Source: Reyranella sp. | Lineage (GTDB): Bacteria > Pseudomonadota > Alphaproteobacteria > Reyranellales > Reyranellaceae | Assembly: GCA_016780605.1 (NCBI GenBank) | Contig: JADHLS010000238.1 | Span: forward strand, 1-7,528 | Length of the DNA stretch: 7,528 nt | Direction of reading: 5' to 3' | Part shown: positions 1-5,330 of the stretch, one piece after another | Layout of the letters: every line of letters starts with the position of its first letter | Position numbering within the stretch: position 1 is the first letter of the stretch | Notes under the pieces: generated by a model | Database searches by the model: none | What the model was told of the DNA's origin: nothing | Seen by the model: only the letters and a program-made list of their open reading frames with translations | Program-made: the position numbers and the translations under genes

Positions 1-480
1 CTGGTTGAGCTCGGTCCGGAAGGTAAGCAAGGCCTCGCTGAGCTTTTCGGTCTCGTAGGCCCGGTCGGTCTTGATCCTGTCGCCATAGGCCACGACCGCG
101 GCGCCGCAGTCGCGATGGCAGAGCCCGACCACGCGCTTGACCTTGTGCAGCTGGATCGAGATGCCGAGATTGTCCCACCATGCCTTGCGCCAGGCCTCGA
201 AGACCGGCGCGACGGCCGCGACCGGGCCGCCGGCAATGGTGAACTGGCTGTAGAGGTTCGCCCAGCCGTGGCTTCCCATGTAAGCCCAGGTCCAGGTCGT
301 GAAGCGCGGGTCGATGCAGTTCATCAGCATCGCTTCGTAGGTCGCGCTGGGATCCGCGGCGAAGGTGAGGCGGGGCGCAGTGAGCGCCACCGCGCCGGCG
401 GCAGCGCCGACGCGGAACAGGCCGCGGCGCGAGAGGTTGGTGAGGCAGCCGCAACCGGCGTGATGGACATGCTGGGTCAT
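1..480 (-). CDS. Tat-exported beta-carbonic-anhydrase-like protein (partial, 3' end outside window)
   Basis: The first 160 codons are present and the frame stays open to the left edge, so the C-terminus is missing. The N-terminus carries a twin-arginine signal: S17-R18-R19-G-L-F, then a hydrophobic Ala/Gly/Leu stretch (about 24-35) and a likely cleavage site near A41/A42, which suggests folded export to the periplasm. The mature part has the beta-carbonic anhydrase hallmarks: C55-x-D57-x-R59, an AGG turn at 83-85, and H122-x-x-C125 in a GLCHRDCGA context. Family knowledge makes C55, H122 and C125 zinc ligands and D57/R59 the catalytic dyad for CO2 hydration. The spacing from C55 to H122 is 67 residues, and the segment between is unusually aromatic (WTWAYM, HGWANLY), so it is a divergent member. 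The n-region is His/Cys-rich (H4, H6, H7, C10, C12). Its ATG overlaps the stop of the upstream hydratase gene (ATGA), with a GGGGAGAG Shine-Dalgarno inside that gene, so translation is probably coupled. Carbonic anhydrase activity itself is inferred. Confidence 0.8.
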   Translation of the reverse strand, partial: MTQHVHHAGCGCLTNLSRRGLFRVGAAAGAVALTAPRLTFAADPSATYEAMLMNCIDPRFTTWTWAYMGSHGWANLYSQFTIAGGPVAAVAPVFEAWRKAWWDNLGISIQLHKVKRVVGLCHRDCGAAVVAYGDRIKTDRAYETEKLSEALLTFRTELNQ

Positions 481-1325
481 TGGAAAGTTACTCTCCCCTG
501 TTGCGCCAAACCGCCATTGCGGTCGGCAATCCAAGTCGAAACGCCCCCATCTGCTTCGCGTCGCGCGTGGACCGAGAAGGCGGCGCCGGCAAAGACCGGC
601 GCCAACGCACGGAACTCGAAGCTGCGGACGACTTTACCCGGGTTGGAGCGACGGGCCAATTCGATTTGAACCATTCCCATCAACGGGCCGTGAACGATCA
701 ACCCAGGGTAGCCTTCGGTGCCTGTCACATAAGGCTGGTCGTAATGGATCCGGTGGCCGTTGAAGGTGAGGGCCGAAAACCGGAACAGGAGCGGCGGCGT
801 GGCATCGATCGTCTTGCTCCAGGTCGCGTCCTTGGGCGCCGGCTTGGGCTCACGCTGCTTCTCGCCGGGCTTGGCCGCCTCGCGATAGACGATGTCATGC
901 TCCTCGACGAAGGAGGGACCGTCGGGGCCGGAGACCGTGTGCTCGACGGTGACGAATACCATCGCGCCGCTGGATCCGGCCTTGGGCTCGACCGACTTGA
1001 TCCTGGAGGAGCGCCGGATCGTCTGGCCGATGCGCAGCGGCTTGCCGTCGAACACGAAACGGCTGCCCGCCCACATGCGCCGGGGCAGCGTGACCGGCGG
1101 CAGGAAATCGCCGCGCTCGCCATGGCCGTCGGGTCCGAGCTTGGATTGGGGGGCGGCCTCCAGGAAATACAGCCAGTGCCAGAGCGGCGGCAGGACATCC
1201 CCGAGCTTGGGGTCGGGGTCCTTCTCGTCGAAGGTGGCGATCAGCGCCAGGACCGGGAAAGGCGCGGCGAAATCCTCGACGGTGCGCGTGCGGCCGACCC
1301 AATCGCGCATGTTTTCCAGCGACAT
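477..1325 (-). CDS. MaoC/HTD2-family hydratase (FAS1-like dehydratase; mesaconyl-C4-CoA hydratase-like)
   Basis: This 282-residue protein resembles the double-hotdog acyl-thioester hydratases, a group that includes mesaconyl-C4-CoA hydratase, 3-methylfumaryl-CoA hydratase and mitochondrial HTD2. The N-terminal half (about 5-150) matches the MaoC-like N-terminal hotdog. A Pro/Lys-rich linker follows (152-166), then the C-terminal hotdog with its signature at 181-215: FRFSALTFNGHRIHYD, then YPGLIVHGP. H194 lies where R-hydratases have the catalytic His. N189 lies where classical MaoC hydratases usually have Asp, which I believe is normal for the HTD2-like branch. The expected reaction is reversible hydration of an enoyl- or dicarboxylyl-CoA in the cytoplasm; the exact substrate cannot be read from sequence. 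The start is supported by GGAGG ten bases upstream (1336-1340, minus strand). It is the first gene of a leftward pair with the carbonic-anhydrase-like gene and is divergent from the zeta subunit gene. Confidence 0.85.
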   Translation of the reverse strand: MSLENMRDWVGRTRTVEDFAAPFPVLALIATFDEKDPDPKLGDVLPPLWHWLYFLEAAPQSKLGPDGHGERGDFLPPVTLPRRMWAGSRFVFDGKPLRIGQTIRRSSRIKSVEPKAGSSGAMVFVTVEHTVSGPDGPSFVEEHDIVYREAAKPGEKQREPKPAPKDATWSKTIDATPPLLFRFSALTFNGHRIHYDQPYVTGTEGYPGLIVHGPLMGMVQIELARRSNPGKVVRSFEFRALAPVFAGAAFSVHARREADGGVSTWIADRNGGLAQQGRVTFQ

Positions 1326-1432
1326 TTGGCTTTTTCCTCCACTTGGCCTGCGACTCTGCCACTGGCAGCGGGAGGTGGAAAGACAGCGCCAGCGCCGCTA
1401 TATACCGCGCGAAGAGCCATAGCGGAGCGGCC
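1326..1432. promoter_or_regulatory. Divergent intergenic region between hydratase and zeta subunit genes
   Basis: These 107 bases separate two outward-facing genes, so they should hold the promoters for both. Visible elements are the leftward Shine-Dalgarno (GGAGG on the minus strand at 1336-1340), the rightward one (GGAG at 1424-1427), and an AT-rich patch CTATATA at 1398-1404 that could act as a -10 element in this GC-rich context. I could not find a convincing -35 partner at the right spacing on either strand, so no exact promoter is claimed. Confidence 0.35.
1424..1427 (+). promoter_or_regulatory. Ribosome binding site fixing the zeta subunit start
   Basis: GGAG ends five bases before ATG 1433. 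The same frame has an earlier ATG at 1343, but the 30 residues it would add do not resemble the family and lie in the divergent promoter region. The site therefore supports the 1433 start. Confidence 0.6.
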
Positions 1433-1759
1433 ATGACCACCTTCGACGAGCGCGAGAAAGCCTTCGAAAAGAAGTTCGAGCACGACCAGGAACTGCAGTT
1501 CAAGGCCAACGCGCGCCGGAACAAGATGCTGGGCCTGTGGGCCGCCGGCCTGATGGGCAAGACCGGCGCCGACGCCGAGGCCTATGCCAAGGAACTGGTC
1601 GTCGCCGACATGGAGAAGCCGGGTCACCACGACGTCGTGGAACGGCTGGTGAAGGACCTCGCTGCTGCCGGCAAGCCGACGGAAGACCACACCATTCGCA
1701 AGCAAAGCGAGCGTCTGCTGGTCGAGGCCAAGGCGCAGATCATGAAGGAGACGCATTAG
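1433..1759 (+). CDS. F1Fo-ATPase inhibitor subunit zeta (DUF1476 family)
   Basis: This 108-residue, highly charged, helical protein carries the conserved DUF1476 N-terminus: TTFDEREKAFEKKFEHDQEL, then a FKANARRNK/LGLWAAGLMG block at about 24-41 and a C-terminal amphipathic region ending QSERLLVEAKAQI. The family was characterised in Paracoccus denitrificans as the zeta subunit, a small four-helix protein whose N-terminal segment inserts into the F1 sector and blocks ATP hydrolysis. It is the alphaproteobacterial counterpart of mitochondrial IF1. The length of about 105-110 residues is typical and no key block is missing. It has no signal or membrane segment, so it should act in the cytoplasm on membrane-bound ATP synthase. 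It appears to be transcribed alone: a divergent gene lies upstream and strong inverted repeats lie just downstream. As is usual for this family, no ATP synthase gene is adjacent in the window. Confidence 0.9.
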   Translation: MTTFDEREKAFEKKFEHDQELQFKANARRNKMLGLWAAGLMGKTGADAEAYAKELVVADMEKPGHHDVVERLVKDLAAAGKPTEDHTIRKQSERLLVEAKAQIMKETH

Positions 1760-1768
1760 TCTCGCCCG

Positions 1769-1851
1769 CTCATGCTCTTCCGGACCGCCGGCTTCCAGCC
1801 GGCATCATGAGTCTGAGCCGGCTGGAAGCCGGCGGTCCGGAAGAAGATGAG
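1769..1851. repeat. Large GCCGGC-rich inverted repeat (REP-like palindrome or bidirectional hairpin)
   Basis: The arms 1769-1803 and 1817-1851 are reverse complements at 33 of 35 positions. The inner 28 bp (1776-1803 with 1817-1844) are perfect, and the only mismatches are 1774:1846 and 1775:1845. The loop is 13 bases (1804-1816). Each arm contains two copies of the self-complementary hexamer GCCGGC separated by five bases (1787-1792 and 1798-1803 on the left, 1817-1822 and 1828-1833 on the right), so each arm can also fold on itself. The element begins nine bases after the zeta subunit stop. It could end transcription, but no T-tract follows. Its size and symmetry suggest a dispersed palindromic element, though only one copy is visible here. 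Confidence 0.85.
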
Positions 1852-1864
1852 GTTCAGCAAGACC

Positions 1865-1883
1865 GCTTGGCGGATGGCCAAGC
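1865..1883 (+). terminator. Small stem-loop, possible terminator or leader hairpin
   Basis: A perfect 7-bp stem (GCTTGGC at 1865-1871 with GCCAAGC at 1877-1883) encloses a five-base loop and is followed by TTT. It lies between the large palindrome and the SDR gene, 51 bases before that gene's start. The short T-run makes it a weak candidate for an intrinsic terminator of the zeta transcript. It could equally be a structure in the SDR leader, or chance. Confidence 0.35.
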
Positions 1884-1923
1884 TTTCGCTCTCGACCATG
1901 TGACGCCATTCTTCCTTCAAATC

Positions 1924-1930
1924 GGGAGGA
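1924..1930 (+). promoter_or_regulatory. Strong Shine-Dalgarno for the SDR gene
   Basis: GGGAGGA sits four bases before ATG 1935. It is the best ribosome binding site in the window and fixes the SDR start. It also suggests efficient translation of the SDR-LLM pair. Confidence 0.65.
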
Positions 1931-1934
1931 ACGA

Positions 1935-2702
1935 ATGGCAGGCCTGCTTCAAGGGCACATCGCCGCCGTGACGGGTGGCGGATCAGGCATCGGGCAGGGC
2001 ATTTGCCTGGCCTATGCCCGGGAAGGCGCGCGCGTCGTCGTGCTCGACACCAATCCCGAGGGCGCGAGCGAGACCGTGGGCCTGATCACCAAAGCCGGCG
2101 GCAAGGCCTCGGCGGTAACGCTCGACGTCACCGACCGCGAGGCCTGCAAGGCCGCCGCCGGCGAAGTCGCCAAGGGCGGCAACATCTCGATCCTGGTCAA
2201 CAACGCCGGCATCAATCGCCGCAATCCGATCACCGCCGACGCCGCCGCCGTGGCCAAGGACTGGGACGACATCCTGTCGATCAATCTAGACGGCATGTTC
2301 AACGTCACGCGCGCCTTCCTCGACCAGCTGCGCGCCACGAGGGGGCGGATCGTCAACATCGGCTCGATCCAGTCGTTCGTGCATGTCAGCTGGCCGAACT
2401 CGGCGGCCTATACGACGTCCAAGCACGGCGTGCTGGGCTTCACGCGCGCCCTCGCAGCCGAGCTCGGCAAGGACGGCGTGCGCGTCAACGCCATCGGCCC
2501 GGGCCTGATCGAAACCAGGATCAATGCCGAGGCGCGGGCCAAGAATCCCGACATGGTGGCAAGTGTGATGCGGCACACGCCGCTGAACCGCGCCGGCAAG
2601 CCGGAGGATATCGCCGGACCCGCCGTCTTCCTGGCTTCGGATATGTCGGCCTATGTCACCGGCAGCATCATCATGGCCGACGGCGGCTTCCGGACGGTCT
2701 AA
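1935..2702 (+). CDS. Short-chain dehydrogenase/reductase (classical SDR)
   Basis: This 255-residue protein is a full-length classical SDR. It has the Rossmann cofactor motif TGGGSGIG at 13-20, an acidic residue D38 at the end of the second beta strand (VVVLD) that favours NAD(H) over NADP(H), and D64 in LDVTD. It also has NNAG at 89-92, the active-site Asn N117, a Ser in NIGS (S144), and the catalytic YxxxK pair Y159/K163, followed by the usual NAIGPG (185-190) and a terminal ADGG near 248-251. The catalytic tetrad is complete. The likely reaction is NAD-dependent oxidation of a secondary alcohol or reduction of a ketone in the cytoplasm; the substrate is unknown. The LLM flavin monooxygenase gene starts 29 bases downstream on the same strand, so the two probably form an operon and act on related intermediates. 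Confidence 0.92.
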   Translation: MAGLLQGHIAAVTGGGSGIGQGICLAYAREGARVVVLDTNPEGASETVGLITKAGGKASAVTLDVTDREACKAAAGEVAKGGNISILVNNAGINRRNPITADAAAVAKDWDDILSINLDGMFNVTRAFLDQLRATRGRIVNIGSIQSFVHVSWPNSAAYTTSKHGVLGFTRALAAELGKDGVRVNAIGPGLIETRINAEARAKNPDMVASVMRHTPLNRAGKPEDIAGPAVFLASDMSAYVTGSIIMADGGFRTV

Positions 2703-2731
2703 ACTCCCCTTCCAAACCTCGAGGCACCGCC

Positions 2732-3916
2732 ATGCAGGACCGCTATCTTCGAACCGGCATCTTCCTCGCGCCCTTCCATGCGCTGGGCGAGAACCCGACG
2801 CTCGCCATCGAGCGCGACATGGAGCTGGTCGAGCATCTCGACCGTCTCAACTATCACGAGGCCTGGATCGGCGAGCATCACTCCGGCGGCTTCGAGATCA
2901 TCGCCTGCCCGGAGATGTTCCTGGCCGCCGCCGCCCAGCGCACGCGCAACATTCGGCTGGGCACCGGGGTCGTGTCGCTGCCCTACCATCATCCCTTCAC
3001 GCTGGCCTCGCGCATGATGCAGCTCGACCATATGGCGCGCGGCCGCGCCATGTTCGGTGTCGGCCCGGGCGCGTTGATCTACGATGCCGACAAGATCGGC
3101 TTGAAGGCGGCGGACCAGCGCCGGCGCATGAACGAGTCGCTCGACTGCATCATGGAGCTGATGCGGGGCGGCACCATCACCCGCCAGACCGACTGGTTCA
3201 CCCTGAACAACGCCCGCCTGCAGTTGATGCCCTTCTCGCAGCCCGGCATGGAGATGGCGGTGGCCTGTTCGCGCTCGCCGGTCGGCGCCGTGGCGTCGGG
3301 CAAGCACGGCATCGGCATGCTGTCGATCGGCGGCACCTCGGACGACGCGCTGAAGGCGCACGCCAACAACTGGTCGATCCAGGAGGAGGCGGCGGCCAAG
3401 GCCGGCAAGACGTCGGACCGTTCGAAGTGGCGCATCGTCACCTTCGCCCACGTCGCCGAGACGCGCGAGAAGGCGCGGGCCGACATGGCCTACGGGCTGA
3501 AGGACTTCGCCCGCTACTTCACCGACGTCGCGACCTTCCCGATCATCCCGCCTGACGTCGGCGATCCGGTCGAGTTCCTGACCACGAGCGGACTTGCCTG
3601 CATCGGCACGCCCGACGACTGCATCCGTCACTTCGAGCGCCTGTGGCAGGGCTCCAACGGCGGCTTCGGCGCGGTACTGATGCTGGCCCACAACTGGGCG
3701 GATTGGGAGGCGACCAAACGCAGCTACGAGCTGATGGCGCGCTACGTCCATCCGCACTTCCAGCGCCAGGCGAACACGCTGCGGGTGGCGAGCTACGACG
3801 ACGCCAAGTCCAAGCACGAGACGGCGGGTGCCGAGTCGGCGCAGGCCGTGATGACCGAGATCGACAGGTACAACCAGGCGAAAGGACAGCCCGCCGCGGC
3901 GGCCAAGTCCTGGTAG
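2732..3916 (+). CDS. LLM-class flavin-dependent oxidoreductase (limonene 1,2-monooxygenase-like)
   Basis: This 394-residue protein has the bacterial luciferase-like TIM-barrel pattern. An early strand carries GIFLAPFH (9-16), followed by WIGEHHSGGF (45-54), CPEMFLAAAAQRT (59-71), IRLGTGVVSLPYHHP (74-88) and DHMARGRAMFGVGPG (99-113). The length and these motifs are close to limonene 1,2-monooxygenase and related group C flavin monooxygenases, which use reduced FMN or FAD and O2 to hydroxylate, epoxidise or insert oxygen. Such enzymes normally need a separate flavin reductase, and none is encoded here. The start is ATG 2732, with GAGG at 2721-2724. The frame stays open upstream into the SDR gene, but that extension is out of frame with the SDR and meaningless. 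The Lys/Ala-rich tail (about 350-394) is probably flexible. It is likely co-transcribed with the SDR. The substrate is unknown, and limonene is only a family label. Confidence 0.88.
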   Translation: MQDRYLRTGIFLAPFHALGENPTLAIERDMELVEHLDRLNYHEAWIGEHHSGGFEIIACPEMFLAAAAQRTRNIRLGTGVVSLPYHHPFTLASRMMQLDHMARGRAMFGVGPGALIYDADKIGLKAADQRRRMNESLDCIMELMRGGTITRQTDWFTLNNARLQLMPFSQPGMEMAVACSRSPVGAVASGKHGIGMLSIGGTSDDALKAHANNWSIQEEAAAKAGKTSDRSKWRIVTFAHVAETREKARADMAYGLKDFARYFTDVATFPIIPPDVGDPVEFLTTSGLACIGTPDDCIRHFERLWQGSNGGFGAVLMLAHNWADWEATKRSYELMARYVHPHFQRQANTLRVASYDDAKSKHETAGAESAQAVMTEIDRYNQAKGQPAAAAKSW

Positions 3917-3921
3917 TTCGT

Positions 3922-3950
3922 GGGAGCGAGGGCCTGAGGCCCGCGCTCCC
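3922..3950. terminator. GC-rich hairpin between convergent genes, likely bidirectional terminator
   Basis: GGGAGCG (3922-3928) pairs with CGCTCCC (3944-3950). After one A-G mismatch, GGGCC (3930-3934) pairs with GGCCC (3938-3942) around a TGA loop. The element fills the 35-base gap between the LLM gene stop and the purB stop, so it can serve both converging transcripts. No T-tract flanks it on either strand, so termination by the stem alone is uncertain. Confidence 0.6.
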
Positions 3951-3951
3951 G

Positions 3952-5277
3952 TCAGCCAAACACGCGCTTGAAGATCGTGTCGACGTGCTTGGTGTGATAG
4001 CCCATGTCGAACAGCGCCACGAGCTCGTCGTCCGACAGGAACTGGCGGATGTCCTTGTCGGCGCGGGCGAGCGCCAGGAACGAGGCGTTGCCGCGCCAGG
4101 CTTCCATGGCGTTGCGCTGGACGGCGGCATAGGAGTCTTCGCGGCTCATGCCCTTCTGGGTGAGCGCCAGCAGGACGCGCTGGGAGAAGACGAGGCCACC
4201 TAATGAATCGAGGTTGCCCTTCATGCGCTCGGGATAGACCAGTAGCTGGTCGACCACCGACGCGGCTCGGTTGAGCGCGAAATCGAGCGTCACCGTGGCA
4301 TCGGGCGCGATGTAGCGCTCGGCCGACGAGTGCGAGATATCCCGTTCGTGCCACAGCGTGACGTTCTCCAGCGCCGGGATGACGGCGCTGCGTATCACGC
4401 GGGCGAGGCCCGTCAGGTTCTCGGTCAGCACCGGATTGCGCTTGTGCGGCATCGCCGAGCTGCCCTTCTGTCCGGCGGAGAAGAACTCCTCGGCCTCGCG
4501 CACCTCGGTGCGCTGCAAATGGCGGATCTCGGTGGCAAGGTTCTCGATCGAGGCGGCGGTGACGGCCAGGGTCGAGAAGAATATGGCATGCCGGTCGCGC
4601 GGGATGACCTGGGTCGATACCGGCTCGATGCTGAGGCCGAGCTTCTTCGCCACATGCTCCTCGACCCGCGGATCGATGTTGGCGAAGGTGCCGATGGCGC
4701 CGGAGATGGCGCAGGTGCCGATCTCGGCGCGCGCCGCCACCAGCCGGGCGCGGTTGCGCGCGAAGGCCGCGTAGTGGCCGGCAAGCTTTACGCCGAAGGT
4801 CGTGGGCTCGGCATGGATGCCGTGGCTGCGGCCGATGGTCGGGGTGTTCTTGTGCTCCAGCGCGCGCTTCTTCAGCGCCGCCAGCAGCCGGTCGACGTCG
4901 GCCAGCAGGATGTCCGTCGCCTCGGTGAGCTGCACGGCGAAGGTCGTGTCGAGGACGTCGGACGAGGTCAGGCCCTGGTGAACGAAGCGTGACTCGGGCC
5001 CGATGAACTCGCCCAGCCAGGTCGTGAAGGCGATCACGTCGTGCTTGGTCACCCGCTCGATGGCGTCGATCTTCTCGACATTGCCCTTCGGATCGGACTG
5101 CAGGGCGGCCATCGCCTTCTTGCCGCCCTCCCAGATCGCCTTGGCAGCGTCCTTGGGGATGATCCCGAGCTCGGCTATGGCATCGCAAGCGTGGGCCTCG
5201 ATCTCGAACCAGATGCGGAAGCGGTTCTCGGGCGCCCAGATGGCCGCCATCTGCGGCCGGGTGTAGCGGGGAAGCAT
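3952..5277 (-). CDS. purB: Adenylosuccinate lyase
   Basis: The 441-residue protein matches adenylosuccinate lyase of the fumarase/aspartase superfamily. In purine synthesis it cleaves SAICAR to AICAR plus fumarate, and adenylosuccinate to AMP plus fumarate, as a cytoplasmic homotetramer. The N-terminus MLPRYTRPQMAAIW is the bacterial PurB signature. It is followed by TSSD (104-107), GRSHGIHAEPTTFG (149-162), in which H155 corresponds to the general acid of the Bacillus enzyme (H141), and the mobile-loop signature GSSAMPHKRNP at 272-282 with the catalytic Ser at 273/274. HERDISHSS follows at 310-318. The length is about normal (roughly 430-440). It ends in a G just before the shared hairpin and is divergent from the HAD-IIB gene. 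No strong Shine-Dalgarno is visible: the bases before the ATG form a small stem-loop instead. No other pur gene is in the window. Confidence 0.97.
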   Translation of the reverse strand: MLPRYTRPQMAAIWAPENRFRIWFEIEAHACDAIAELGIIPKDAAKAIWEGGKKAMAALQSDPKGNVEKIDAIERVTKHDVIAFTTWLGEFIGPESRFVHQGLTSSDVLDTTFAVQLTEATDILLADVDRLLAALKKRALEHKNTPTIGRSHGIHAEPTTFGVKLAGHYAAFARNRARLVAARAEIGTCAISGAIGTFANIDPRVEEHVAKKLGLSIEPVSTQVIPRDRHAIFFSTLAVTAASIENLATEIRHLQRTEVREAEEFFSAGQKGSSAMPHKRNPVLTENLTGLARVIRSAVIPALENVTLWHERDISHSSAERYIAPDATVTLDFALNRAASVVDQLLVYPERMKGNLDSLGGLVFSQRVLLALTQKGMSREDSYAAVQRNAMEAWRGNASFLALARADKDIRQFLSDDELVALFDMGYHTKHVDTIFKRVFG

Positions 5278-5330
5278 GGCCGGGCTTTTAGCCCCGATGG
5301 GCCGGCGGCGCCATGTTAAGAAGTGTCGCC
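5278..5330. promoter_or_regulatory. Short divergent region between purB and the HAD-IIB gene
   Basis: Only 53 bases separate the two outward-facing starts, or 35 if the HAD gene starts at 5313. A five-base-pair stem (GGGCT 5282-5286, AGCCC 5290-5294, loop TTT) lies four bases before the purB ATG, where a ribosome binding site would be expected. TTAAGA at 5316-5321 is the only AT-rich patch. Either the promoters overlap the coding starts or the transcripts overlap. No operator or riboswitch is recognisable. Confidence 0.3.

Noticed and set aside
115..669. A 184-codon plus-strand open frame
   Set aside because: It is antisense to the carbonic-anhydrase-like gene, which has a Tat signal and metal ligands. 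The plus-strand protein has biased composition and no motifs.
1343..1432. Upstream ATG extending the zeta subunit by 30 residues
   Set aside because: The family starts at MTTFDERE, and GGAG sits five bases before ATG 1433. The extra residues lie in the divergent regulatory region.
480..1436. A 318-codon plus-strand open frame opposite the hydratase
   Set aside because: The minus-strand frame has clear HTD2 motifs; the plus frame has none and covers the divergent promoter region.
1769..1851. Reading the palindrome as the end of an insertion sequence
   Set aside because: No transposase, target-site duplication or second end is visible, and the structure is a self-contained palindrome.
2003..2731. 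N-terminal extension of the LLM frame into the SDR gene
   Set aside because: The extension is out of frame with a complete SDR and is Arg-rich nonsense. Luciferase-like homology begins at ATG 2732, which has its own GAGG site.
2699..5188. An 829-codon open frame on the minus strand spanning the LLM gene and purB
   Set aside because: It runs antisense to the LLM gene and out of frame through purB. Its protein is Arg/Gly/Ala/His-rich low-complexity sequence with no family motifs, a typical GC-rich shadow.
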